A stretch of DNA of 64,000 nt from Tessaracoccus sp. (lineage in GTDB: Bacteria > Actinomycetota > Actinomycetes > Propionibacteriales > Propionibacteriaceae). The notes beneath the pieces were generated by a model. It saw only the letters and a list, made by a program, of their open reading frames with translations. It did not search any database and had not been told where the DNA came from. The DNA lies in NCBI RefSeq assembly GCF_016714275.1, contig NZ_JADJNP010000002.1, forward strand, positions 682,001 through 746,000, read 5' to 3'. Of this stretch, positions 56,595 through 64,000 are shown piece after piece. A program made the translations under genes and the position numbers. Within the stretch, counting starts at the first letter, position 1. Each line of letters starts with the position of its first letter.

Positions 56595-58181
56595 GGCTGG
56601 GTCCAGGCGGAGGCGGTCACCGGGGCGGAGCTGGGCCGCGCGGTCGGCGGAGTCGTCGGTGAGGACGCCGACGACGGGGTAGCCGCCGGTCGGCGGATGA
56701 TCGGCCAGGAAGAGCACGGGTTGACCCGACGGCGGGAGTTGGATCGCGCCGCGGACCGCGCCCTCGCTAGGCAGTTCGCCCCCGCGTCGCGCCAGCGGGC
56801 TCCCGACGAGCCGCGCGCCTACTCGGTCGACGGCGTCACCGACCGTCCACGCCGACCCGGCGAGGCCCTCCACCCAGTCGCCACGCGGGCCGGGCAGGTA
56901 GCGGAGCACCACGAGGTCGGGCCACGGCGCCTGCGGCACGTGGTCGATGGCAGGCGCCCACCCGGGCGCGCCGCGCCCGACGCGGACCGCGTCGCCTGTG
57001 CGCAACGGTTCCGGGCCGAGCCCGCCGAGGGTGTCGCGCGAGCGGGATCCGAGGACCGGTGCAACATCCACTCCGCCCCGCAGGGAGAGATAGGTGCGCA
57101 GACCAGCGGTCGGTGTCCCGAGCGTCAGCGTCTCGCCGTCGCCGATGGTGAACACCGTCGCGTGCGACACCGCGCGCGAGGCGCGCGGGACCGAACTCAG
57201 CGCACCTCCACCGCGCTCCCCCGACGCAGGGGCCACGCGGGTGGGGCAGGGTGCGCCCGTCAGCACCGCGGTCATCGTGCCGGCAGCCGTGAACGCCACC
57301 TGACCCATCGTGATCTCCAACGCGGCTTCTCCGCGCTCGTTGCCGACCATGCGCTGCCCCAACTCGTAGGCGCCGCGGTCGGCGGCCCCGCTCGCGGAGA
57401 CCCCGATGGCGCCCAGCCCTGGACGGCCGCGGTCCTGGACCAGCACGGGCAGCAGCGACCGCTCCACGACGAGGTGCCGGCGGCGATCTGACGGAAAAGC
57501 GCGGAGAGATGAGGATTCCGGCCCTCCAGGAGCCCGAACGTCTGTCTGGCCGCACCTCTCCGTCAGATCTGCGGCCGCCCTGCGCTCGACGGCCACGAAT
57601 CGCACCGTGTCCCCCGGAGCGATCAGCGAGGGAGGGGTGGCGCCGGGGTCGAACAGCGCGGCGTCGGTGCTGCCGATCAGCCGCCAGCCGCCCGGGGACG
57701 ACGTCGGGTACACGCCGCTGAACTCGTCGGCGAGCGCCACCGCGCCCGCGGGGACACGGGTCCGAGGTGACGCCAATCGCGGCACGCGCAGCCTTGCGTC
57801 GCCGCCGACGAGGTAGACGAAGCCGGGTGCGAACCCGCCGAAGGCCGCCAGCCACGGGGTCCCGGTGTGGGCGGCGACCACCTCGTCGATGTCGAGCCCG
57901 GTCAGCCGCGCGACCTCTTTCAGGTCCTCGCCGTCATACGCCACCGGCACCTCGACCTCGCGACCCGCCCGGCCCGACGGCGCGAGGTGCGAGGCCATGG
58001 CCGCTCCGACGCGCTCCTCGATGCCCGCCACCGACGGTGCGATCACCAGCAGCGTGCGCGCGGCGGGGACCACGTCGGTCACTCCGCGGAACCCCCGCAG
58101 GCGCGCATGCGCGGCGAGCACGTCGTCGAGCGTCTCGAATTCCAGCAGCGCCGCGTGCGGGCCGCAGGGTAAGACCCTCAC
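56592..58181 (-). CDS. pxpBC: 5-oxoprolinase subunits B and C, fused
   Basis: The 529-aa protein joins two normally separate subunits. Residues 1-215 are PxpB/KipI-like (GFAPGFVYLVGG and the FDPGATPPSLIAPGD segment). Residues 240-529 are PxpC/KipA-like (VLVQDRGRPGLGAIGVSASG, ALEITMGQ, then PVLFLADHPPTGGYPVVGVL). With PxpA it opens 5-oxoproline to glutamate using ATP. The start GTG overlaps the pxpA stop (GTGA). Fusion of B and C is known in some actinobacteria. Urea/allophanate-type relatives are a less likely reading given the PxpA neighbour. Confidence 0.9.
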   Translation of the reverse strand: MRVLPCGPHAALLEFETLDDVLAAHARLRGFRGVTDVVPAARTLLVIAPSVAGIEERVGAAMASHLAPSGRAGREVEVPVAYDGEDLKEVARLTGLDIDEVVAAHTGTPWLAAFGGFAPGFVYLVGGDARLRVPRLASPRTRVPAGAVALADEFSGVYPTSSPGGWRLIGSTDAALFDPGATPPSLIAPGDTVRFVAVERRAAADLTERCGQTDVRAPGGPESSSLRAFPSDRRRHLVVERSLLPVLVQDRGRPGLGAIGVSASGAADRGAYELGQRMVGNERGEAALEITMGQVAFTAAGTMTAVLTGAPCPTRVAPASGERGGGALSSVPRASRAVSHATVFTIGDGETLTLGTPTAGLRTYLSLRGGVDVAPVLGSRSRDTLGGLGPEPLRTGDAVRVGRGAPGWAPAIDHVPQAPWPDLVVLRYLPGPRGDWVEGLAGSAWTVGDAVDRVGARLVGSPLARRGGELPSEGAVRGAIQLPPSGQPVLFLADHPPTGGYPVVGVLTDDSADRAAQLRPGDRLRLDPA

Positions 58182-58963
58182 GGCGCAAGAGAGCGGGACG
58201 ACCCGGCCGGCGCGAACGCGGCGACCTCGACACCCTCCTCAACAAGCGCCGTCCGCACCGCCGCCGCGAGCGAGACCGCGCCGGCGGTGTCGCCGTGCAG
58301 GCACACCGACTCGATGTCGAGAGGGACGAGCGACCCGTCCACGGCGACGACGACGCCCTGGGTGGCCAGGACGACGACGCGGCGCGCGACCTCCAGGGGA
58401 TCGGTGAGGAGAGCACCGGGTTGGGACCGTGGGACGAGCCCGCCGTCGGGCAGGTAGCCGCGGTCCGCGAAACCCTCTGTGACCGCGCGCAGCCCGGCCT
58501 CGGCGGCGCGGCGCAACAGCGCGGATCTCGGCGCGCCGAGGACTGCGATCGACGGGTCGAAGGACCGCACCGCGTCCACCACGGCCGCAGCCTGGCCCTC
58601 GTGCCCGACGACGGCGTGGTACAGCGCGCCGTGCGGCTTCACGTAGCTCACGCGAGTGCCGAACGCGCGACAGATCCCGTCCAGCGCCCCCATCTGGTAG
58701 ACGACATCAGCAGCCAGCTCCGCGGGCGACGCGTCGACGAACCGGCGCCCGAAGCCCGCGAGGTCGCGGTAGCTGACCTGTGCGCCGACGGCGACGCCGT
58801 TGATGGCCGCCAGCCGACACGTCTCGGTGAGCGTCAGCGGGTCGCCGGCATGGAATCCGCAGGCGACGTTGGCGCTGGTCACCAGACTCAGCATCCCCGC
58901 ATCGTCGCCCAGCCTCCAGCGGCCGAACGACTCCCCGACGTCGGCGTTGAGGTCGATTCGCAT
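58178..58963 (-). CDS. pxpA: 5-oxoprolinase subunit A (LamB/YcsF family)
   Basis: The 261-aa protein begins with the family hallmark MRIDLNADVGESFGRW and carries NVACGFHAGDP and VKPHGALYHAVV. PxpA is the catalytic partner of PxpBC in recycling 5-oxoproline, a damage product of glutamine. It is the first gene of the pair, with a four-base overlap to pxpBC, and is divergent from the riboswitch-controlled operon at 59 kb. Confidence 0.95.
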   Translation of the reverse strand: MRIDLNADVGESFGRWRLGDDAGMLSLVTSANVACGFHAGDPLTLTETCRLAAINGVAVGAQVSYRDLAGFGRRFVDASPAELAADVVYQMGALDGICRAFGTRVSYVKPHGALYHAVVGHEGQAAAVVDAVRSFDPSIAVLGAPRSALLRRAAEAGLRAVTEGFADRGYLPDGGLVPRSQPGALLTDPLEVARRVVVLATQGVVVAVDGSLVPLDIESVCLHGDTAGAVSLAAAVRTALVEEGVEVAAFAPAGSSRSLAP

Positions 58964-59025
58964 GGGTCGAGCTTAGGCCGAAAATCCCGGCTGATACGCT
59001 CCTTTCGAGCCGCCCGACAGCGGCT

Positions 59026-59145
59026 CTCGAGGCACCGGGGTTCGGATCCCGGCTCGAGCAGGGGAAACGTGGTGAGATTCCACGCTGTGCCGCAACTGTG
59101 ATGCGTCCGAGAGGCGCTAAGTCAGACCGCCTGCTGTCTCGGTCA
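59026..59145 (+). ncRNA. Cobalamin (B12) riboswitch
   Basis: The conserved core is clear: GGGGAAACGTGGTGAGATTCC (from 59061), then the B12-box GCCGCAACTGTGA (59089-59101), and AAGTCAGACC (59119-59128). AGCAGG (59057-59062) pairs with CCTGCT (59130-59135) to close the core. It ends 10 bases before the AAGGAG ribosome site of the transporter gene. TCCT at 59146-59149 can pair with AGGA at 59156-59159, so B12 binding may control translation. Expected action is repression when adenosylcobalamin is present. Confidence 0.88.
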
Positions 59146-59169
59146 TCCTCGAGCAAGGAGCCTGGGCGT

Positions 59170-60762
59170 ATGGCCCCCATCTTTGATCTTCTCGCGGCGC
59201 ACCCCCTGCTGCTTTTCGGCCTCCTCCTGTTCGTCGGCTCCGCGCTCGGCCACGTCCGGGTCGCTGGGGCCTCCCTCGGCCCGGCCGCCGTCCTGTTCGT
59301 CGCCCTGGGCCTCACCGCCTGGGGGCAGTCCTACGGCGCCGAGCTGCTCATCCCCGAAGTGCTCGGGAGCTTCGGCCTCGTGCTCTTCACCTTCATGATC
59401 GGCATCATCTCCGGGCCCAACTTCTTCGGCTCGCTGAAGCGGGGCTGGCCCGTGATGCTGAGCACGCTGGGCGTCCTCGTCATCGCCGCTGTCGTCGCGG
59501 GGCTCGGCGGCAGGGCGCTCGGCCTCGAGGCGCCCGTGACCGCCGGCACGTTCGCGGGCGCACTCACCAACACCCCCGGCCTTGCCGCCGCGAGCCAGGC
59601 TGCCGGCAGCGCCGATCTCCCCGCCGTCGGCTACTCCATCAGCTACCTGTGGGGCGTCGTCGGAATGATGCTGGCCGCGGCGTGGGCGCTGCGCCACCGC
59701 CAAACCGACGGCGCAGCCGCCGCCCCCGTGTTGGAGCAGACCACCATCCGCGTGGAGACGCGAGAGGCGCTCACCATCGACGATGTCCTCGCCACCTATC
59801 CCGCGACGGTCAGCATCACCCGCCTCAAGCACAAGGCCGCCCGGGCCACGGTTCCCGCGCCCACCGAGCCCATCCTGGTGGGCGACCTGATGAGCGTCGT
59901 CGGGCCCGCCGACGCGCTCGCCCAGCTGACCAACGACCTCGGCCATACGTCGTCTGTCGACATCATCGGCGACCGCACCTCGCTGGACTCCAACCGCGTG
60001 ACGCTGTCGGCGTCGAAGCTGGCCGGGCATGCCGTCGCGGAGCTGGACCTCTGGAACCGCTTCGGGGCTCAGGTGTCCCGGGTCCGCCGCGGCGACGTGG
60101 ACATGATCCCGGACCCCGACTTCCAACTGCAGATGGGCGACCGTCTGCGCGTCGTCGGCCCGCGCGACAAGATGCGCGCGATCCGGATCTTCCTCGGCGA
60201 CTCCGAGCGCGGCTTCTCCGACATCAACCCGGTCGGCCTCGCGCTCGGGCTGCTCGTCGGGATCGGGATCGGGACCATCCCGCTCCCTCTCCCGATGGGC
60301 CACTTCACGCTCGGCTCCGCGGCAGGAACCCTCATCGTCGGACTGGTCTTCGGGCGACTCGGCCGCATCGGCCCCATGCCGGTGTCCATGTCGACGGCGG
60401 CAGCGCACTCCCTTTCCGGGCTCGGCATGCTCACCTTCCTCGCCTACGCGGGCACCCGCGCCGGAACGCAGTTCGCGGGCGCCATCTCGTCCAACATCGG
60501 TTGGAAGGTCGCGGTGCTCGGATTCGTCGTCACCGTCGTCGCCGCCGTCGGGCTGCTTGCCACCGCGCGCCTCTTCCACCGCACCGACTGGGTGCAGCTC
60601 GCCGGGCAACTGGGCGGCGCGCAGACCCAGCCCGCCGTGATGGCCTTCGCCAACACGCGCACCAACTTCGACACTCGCGTTGCCCTCGGCTACGCGCTCG
60701 TCTACCCCGTGGCCATGGTGGGAAAGATCCTGCTTTCCCAGCTGCTGGTCCTCATCGGCTAA
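59170..60762 (+). CDS. AspT/YidE/YbjL-family transporter with paired TrkA-C domains
   Basis: The 530-aa protein starts at ATG 59170 behind AAGGAG. Five N-terminal helices include the duplicated-family motif GTFAGALTNTPGLAAA. Two cytoplasmic RCK_C/TrkA-C-type domains (about 205-365) follow, then five more helices. This is the aspartate:alanine exchanger (AAEx) fold, whose characterised members move aspartate, alanine or succinate-type dicarboxylates. Placement after a B12 riboswitch and 30 bp before pyruvate carboxylase suggests a dicarboxylate (succinate) exporter. The substrate is inferred. Confidence 0.85.
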   Translation: MAPIFDLLAAHPLLLFGLLLFVGSALGHVRVAGASLGPAAVLFVALGLTAWGQSYGAELLIPEVLGSFGLVLFTFMIGIISGPNFFGSLKRGWPVMLSTLGVLVIAAVVAGLGGRALGLEAPVTAGTFAGALTNTPGLAAASQAAGSADLPAVGYSISYLWGVVGMMLAAAWALRHRQTDGAAAAPVLEQTTIRVETREALTIDDVLATYPATVSITRLKHKAARATVPAPTEPILVGDLMSVVGPADALAQLTNDLGHTSSVDIIGDRTSLDSNRVTLSASKLAGHAVAELDLWNRFGAQVSRVRRGDVDMIPDPDFQLQMGDRLRVVGPRDKMRAIRIFLGDSERGFSDINPVGLALGLLVGIGIGTIPLPLPMGHFTLGSAAGTLIVGLVFGRLGRIGPMPVSMSTAAAHSLSGLGMLTFLAYAGTRAGTQFAGAISSNIGWKVAVLGFVVTVVAAVGLLATARLFHRTDWVQLAGQLGGAQTQPAVMAFANTRTNFDTRVALGYALVYPVAMVGKILLSQLLVLIG

Positions 60763-60792
60763 CTCAACCCACCCTGACAAGGAGAAACGATC

Positions 60793-63700
60793 ATGTTCGA
60801 GAAGATCCTGGTGGCCAACCGCGGCGAGATCGCCGTGCGCGCCTTCCGGGCGGCCACGGAGCTGGACGTCCGCACGGTCGCTGTGTTCCCTCACGAGGAC
60901 CGCCACGCCGAGTACCGGCTGAAAGCCGACGAGTCTTACGAGATCGGCGAGCGCGGGCGGCCGGTTCGCGCCTACCTGGACATCGATGGCATCGTCACGG
61001 CAGCCAAGGAGGCCGGCGCCGACGCCATCTACCCCGGCTACGGCTTCCTCTCGGAGAACCCAGAGCTCGCGGGTGCCTGCCGCGACGCCGGCATCGCGTT
61101 CATCGGCCCGCCGAAGGAGGTGCTGGAGCTCACCGGCAACAAGGCGCGCGCCATCGCCGCCGCCGAGGCCGCGGGCTTGCCGACGCTGCGTGGCAGCGAC
61201 CCCAGCTCCGACGTGGCGGAGCTGCTGGCGAAGGCCGACGACTTCGGCTTCCCGCTGTTCGTGAAGGCCGTCAGCGGTGGCGGGGGCCGCGGCATGCGCC
61301 GCGTCGAGGACCGGGAAAAGCTGGAGGATGCGCTGACGGAGGCCATGCGCGAGGCCGAGTCCGCGTTCGGCGACTCGCGCATGTACCTGGAGCGGGCCGT
61401 CATCCGGCCGCGGCACATCGAGGTGCAGATCCTCGCCGACGCCACCGGCGACGTCATCCACCTGTATGAGCGCGACTGCTCGGTGCAGCGACGCCACCAG
61501 AAGGTCGTCGAGATCGCACCAGCGCCCAACCTCGATCCCGAACTGAGGCAACGGATCTGCGACGACGCGGTCCGGTTCGCCCGCCACATCGGTTACGTGA
61601 ATGCCGGCACCGTCGAGTTCCTGCTCGGCGAGGACGGCTCCTACGTGTTCATCGAGATGAACCCACGCATTCAGGTGGAGCACACCGTCACCGAGGAGGT
61701 CACCAACATCGACCTCGTCGGCGCCCAGATCCGCATCGCCGCGGGCGAGACGCTCGCGGGAATGGGGTTCTCGCAGGACGAGGTGGAGGTACGGGGCGCA
61801 GCCCTGCAATGCCGCATCACCACCGAGGACCCAGCCAATGGTTTCCGTCCCGACTCGGGCACCGTTTCTGTGTACCGCACCCCGGGCGGCACTGGCGTCC
61901 GGCTCGACGGGGGCGTGGTGTTCAGTGGCGCCACGATCGGCGCCCACTTCGACTCCATGCTGGTGAAGCTGACCAGCCACGGCCCGAACCTGGCGACGGC
62001 GGCCAAGCGCGCGCACCGCGCCCTGACCGAGTTCCGCATCCGGGGAGTTGCCACCAACATCCCCTTCCTCGAGGCCGTCATCTCGGACCCGGAGTTCCTG
62101 GCGGGCAACACGACGACGTCGTTCATCGACGACCGCCCGCACCTGCGGCACCACCACATCCCCGGCGACCGCGGCACCAAGCTGCTGACCTACCTCGCCG
62201 AGGTCAGCATCAACAAGCCGCACGGCGAGGCGCGAGCCACCGTCCGGCCGCGCGCGAAGCTTCCCGACCTGCCCGCCGACATGGCCGCCGCCGCGCCGCC
62301 CGCCGGCTCCCGGCAGCGCCTCTTGGAGGTGGGGCCCGCCCGCTGGGCGGCGGAGCTGCGAACCCAGAGGGCCGTCGCCGTCACCGACACGACGTTCCGC
62401 GACGCGCACCAGTCCCTGCTCGCCACCCGGGTGCGCACGCGCGACCTGCTCGCCGCGGCGCCCGTCGTCGCGCGCACGCTGCCCGGCCTGTTCAGCGTCG
62501 AGGCGTGGGGCGGAGCGACGTACGACGTCGCTCTGCGCTTCCTCAAGGAAGACCCGTGGGCCCGGCTGGACGCGCTGCACACGGCGATGCCGAACCTGCC
62601 GCTCCAGATGCTGCTGCGCGGCCGCAACACTGTGGGCTACACCCCCTACCCGCTGACCGTGACCAAGGCATTCGTGGCGGAGGCCGCGCGCTCCGGCCTG
62701 GACGTCTTCCGGATCTTCGACGCACTGAACAACATCGATCAGATCCGCCCCGCGGTGGAGGCGGTGCTGGAGACTGACCACGCCGTCGCCGAGGCCGCGC
62801 TCTGCTACACGGGCAACATGACCTCGCCGAAGGAGAAGCTGTACACGCTTGACTACTACCTCCGCCTAGCGGAGCAGCTCGTCCTGTCCGGCGCGCACAT
62901 CCTGGCGATCAAGGACATGGCCGGCCTGCTGCGCGCGCCCGCGGCCGCGAAGCTGGTGACCGAGCTGCGCGTGAACTTCGACCTTCCAGTGCACCTGCAC
63001 ACGCATGACACTGCAGGAGGACAGTTGGCGACGCTGCTCGCCGCCGTCGGCGCGGGCGCGGACGCCGTCGACGTCGCGTCTGCGCCCATGGCGGGAACGA
63101 CGTCGCAGGTCTCGATGTCAGCACTGGTCGCCGCCCTCGAGGACACCGAGCGCGCGCCCCAGCTCGACCTCGCGGCCGTGCAGGCCCTCGAGCCGTACTT
63201 CGAAGCCATGCGGGCCATCTACGCGCCGTTCGAGTCCGGCCTGCCGGGCCCGACGGGCTCGGTGTACCACCACGAGATCCCGGGCGGGCAACTGTCGAAC
63301 CTGCGCCAGCAGGCCAACGCGCTGGGCCTCGGCGACCGGTTCGAGGCCGTCACCGACATGTATGCGGAGGCGAACCGGATCCTCGGCAACATCGTCAAGG
63401 TGACCCCGTCGTCGAAGGTGGTGGGCGACCTCGCGCTGGCGCTCGTCGGCCGTAGCGCCGACCCGTCGGACTTCGAGGCCAACCCGCAGAACCACGACAT
63501 CCCGGACTCGGTGATCGGCTTCCTGAACGGCGACCTGGGCGACCCACCCGGTGGCTGGCCCGAGCCGTTCCGCACCAAGGCCCTCGCCGGCCGCGTCACA
63601 AAGCCGGTGATCACCACGCTCGCCGACGACGATGCCGCGGCTCTGGCCGCCGAACCTCGCCGCGCCCTGAACCGGCTCCTCTTCCCGGGCCCGCTTGCGG

Positions 63701-64000
63701 ACTTCGAGCAGGCGGTCGAGGCGTACAGCGACCTGTCGGTCGTCCCGACGAGGGAGTTCCTGCACGGCCTTGCGCAGGGCCAGGAGATCGAGGTCGAGCT
63801 GGAGCGCGGCCGCGCCCTGCTGCTCTCCATCCAGGCCGTCGGCGAACCCGACGACCGCGGCATGCGCCAGGTGATGTGCACCGTCAACGGGCAGCTGCGC
63901 GTGGTGACGGTGCGCGACGAGTCGGTCGCCTCCACCGTCGCGAAGGCCGAGCGCGCGAACCCCGACAACCCCGGCGAGGTCGCCGCGCCGTTCGCCGGCG
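60793..64000 (+). CDS. pyc: Pyruvate carboxylase (cut by window end)
   Basis: The first 1069 residues are present; no stop occurs before the window ends, and typical enzymes have about 1130. Residues 1-450 are biotin carboxylase (MFEKILVANRGEIAVR, ATP-grasp KAVSGGGGRGMR, EMNPRIQVEH). From about 532 comes the carboxyltransferase domain (DTTFRDAHQSLLATRVR, then GRNTVGYTPYP and HLHTHDT), then the allosteric region. The biotinyl domain with AMKM lies beyond the edge. It makes oxaloacetate from pyruvate. GGAGAAA precedes the ATG, and it is the second gene under the B12 riboswitch. Confidence 0.95.
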   Translation, partial: MFEKILVANRGEIAVRAFRAATELDVRTVAVFPHEDRHAEYRLKADESYEIGERGRPVRAYLDIDGIVTAAKEAGADAIYPGYGFLSENPELAGACRDAGIAFIGPPKEVLELTGNKARAIAAAEAAGLPTLRGSDPSSDVAELLAKADDFGFPLFVKAVSGGGGRGMRRVEDREKLEDALTEAMREAESAFGDSRMYLERAVIRPRHIEVQILADATGDVIHLYERDCSVQRRHQKVVEIAPAPNLDPELRQRICDDAVRFARHIGYVNAGTVEFLLGEDGSYVFIEMNPRIQVEHTVTEEVTNIDLVGAQIRIAAGETLAGMGFSQDEVEVRGAALQCRITTEDPANGFRPDSGTVSVYRTPGGTGVRLDGGVVFSGATIGAHFDSMLVKLTSHGPNLATAAKRAHRALTEFRIRGVATNIPFLEAVISDPEFLAGNTTTSFIDDRPHLRHHHIPGDRGTKLLTYLAEVSINKPHGEARATVRPRAKLPDLPADMAAAAPPAGSRQRLLEVGPARWAAELRTQRAVAVTDTTFRDAHQSLLATRVRTRDLLAAAPVVARTLPGLFSVEAWGGATYDVALRFLKEDPWARLDALHTAMPNLPLQMLLRGRNTVGYTPYPLTVTKAFVAEAARSGLDVFRIFDALNNIDQIRPAVEAVLETDHAVAEAALCYTGNMTSPKEKLYTLDYYLRLAEQLVLSGAHILAIKDMAGLLRAPAAAKLVTELRVNFDLPVHLHTHDTAGGQLATLLAAVGAGADAVDVASAPMAGTTSQVSMSALVAALEDTERAPQLDLAAVQALEPYFEAMRAIYAPFESGLPGPTGSVYHHEIPGGQLSNLRQQANALGLGDRFEAVTDMYAEANRILGNIVKVTPSSKVVGDLALALVGRSADPSDFEANPQNHDIPDSVIGFLNGDLGDPPGGWPEPFRTKALAGRVTKPVITTLADDDAAALAAEPRRALNRLLFPGPLADFEQAVEAYSDLSVVPTREFLHGLAQGQEIEVELERGRALLLSIQAVGEPDDRGMRQVMCTVNGQLRVVTVRDESVASTVAKAERANPDNPGEVAAPFAG

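Noticed and set aside
56592..58963. Allophanate hydrolase/urea carboxylase reading of the KipI-KipA-like fusion
   Set aside because: The adjacent LamB/YcsF gene and lack of biotin carboxylase or amidase domains fit 5-oxoprolinase (PxpABC) instead.
59143..62781. A 1212-codon open frame antisense to the transporter and pyruvate carboxylase
   Set aside because: It is a shadow of GC-rich codon bias opposite two well-supported genes; its translation is low-complexity, with no domain.

Overview
This window is a GC-rich, densely packed actinobacterial chromosome segment. Many gene pairs share ATGA or GTGA stop/start overlaps, and GTG starts are common. Several marker genes are typical of Actinobacteria: the DUF6350 membrane protein next to purN, GuaB3 beside GuaB, PspC-domain histidine kinases, HrcA/CIRCE-controlled groES-groEL, and a MalFG-type ABC system without its own ATPase. 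A B12 riboswitch in front of a pyruvate carboxylase operon suggests a propionic-acid-bacterium relative (Propionibacteriaceae). That assignment is inference, not something I could test.

Layout. 1-10.7 kb: the end of a DUF6350-purN-purH operon, an anchored exported protein, sucCD, an M23 peptidase, a PcrA/UvrD helicase and a phospholipase-D family synthase. 10.7-12.9 kb: a decayed IS1380-type insertion sequence with 24-bp inverted ends and a frameshifted transposase. 12.9-20 kb: small membrane proteins and a sortase-anchored beta-helix surface protein, flanked by a duplicated-module histidine kinase and a LuxR-type response regulator. 20-23.6 kb: an envelope-stress module (response regulator and PspC-kinase, divergent from PspC/toastrack-like genes). 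23.6-28 kb: guaA, a papain-like peptidase coupled to an unknown protein, and cysK. 28-31.3 kb: an ABC-2 exporter with its TetR regulator. 31.3-38.5 kb: a LacI-controlled isomalto-oligosaccharide uptake and hydrolysis operon.

38.5-42.7 kb holds the most unusual locus. Four co-directional genes encode a J-domain/pseudokinase protein, a VWA protein, a divergent adenylosuccinate synthetase homologue and a NUDIX-winged-helix regulator. The synthetase gene carries a 156-bp dispersed palindromic repeat inserted exactly in frame. 43-49.6 kb: chorismate mutase, guaB3, guaB, an AhpD-like protein, an SDR, ilvE and a VapBC pair. 49.6-53.2 kb: a membrane protein, a NarL-type two-component system and a class I aldolase. 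53.4-58.9 kb: groEL-groES with two CIRCE sites, ppk2 and the 5-oxoprolinase genes pxpBC-pxpA. 59-64 kb: a cobalamin riboswitch, an AspT/YidE-type transporter and pyruvate carboxylase, cut by the window end.

Two families of dispersed palindromic DNA run through the window. One is built on TTTCGACAC and CTCAACCAGCGG. The other is a 67-bp hairpin element with arms ending in CTCTCTATACG, seen twice. I saw no rRNA, tRNA, CRISPR array or prophage.
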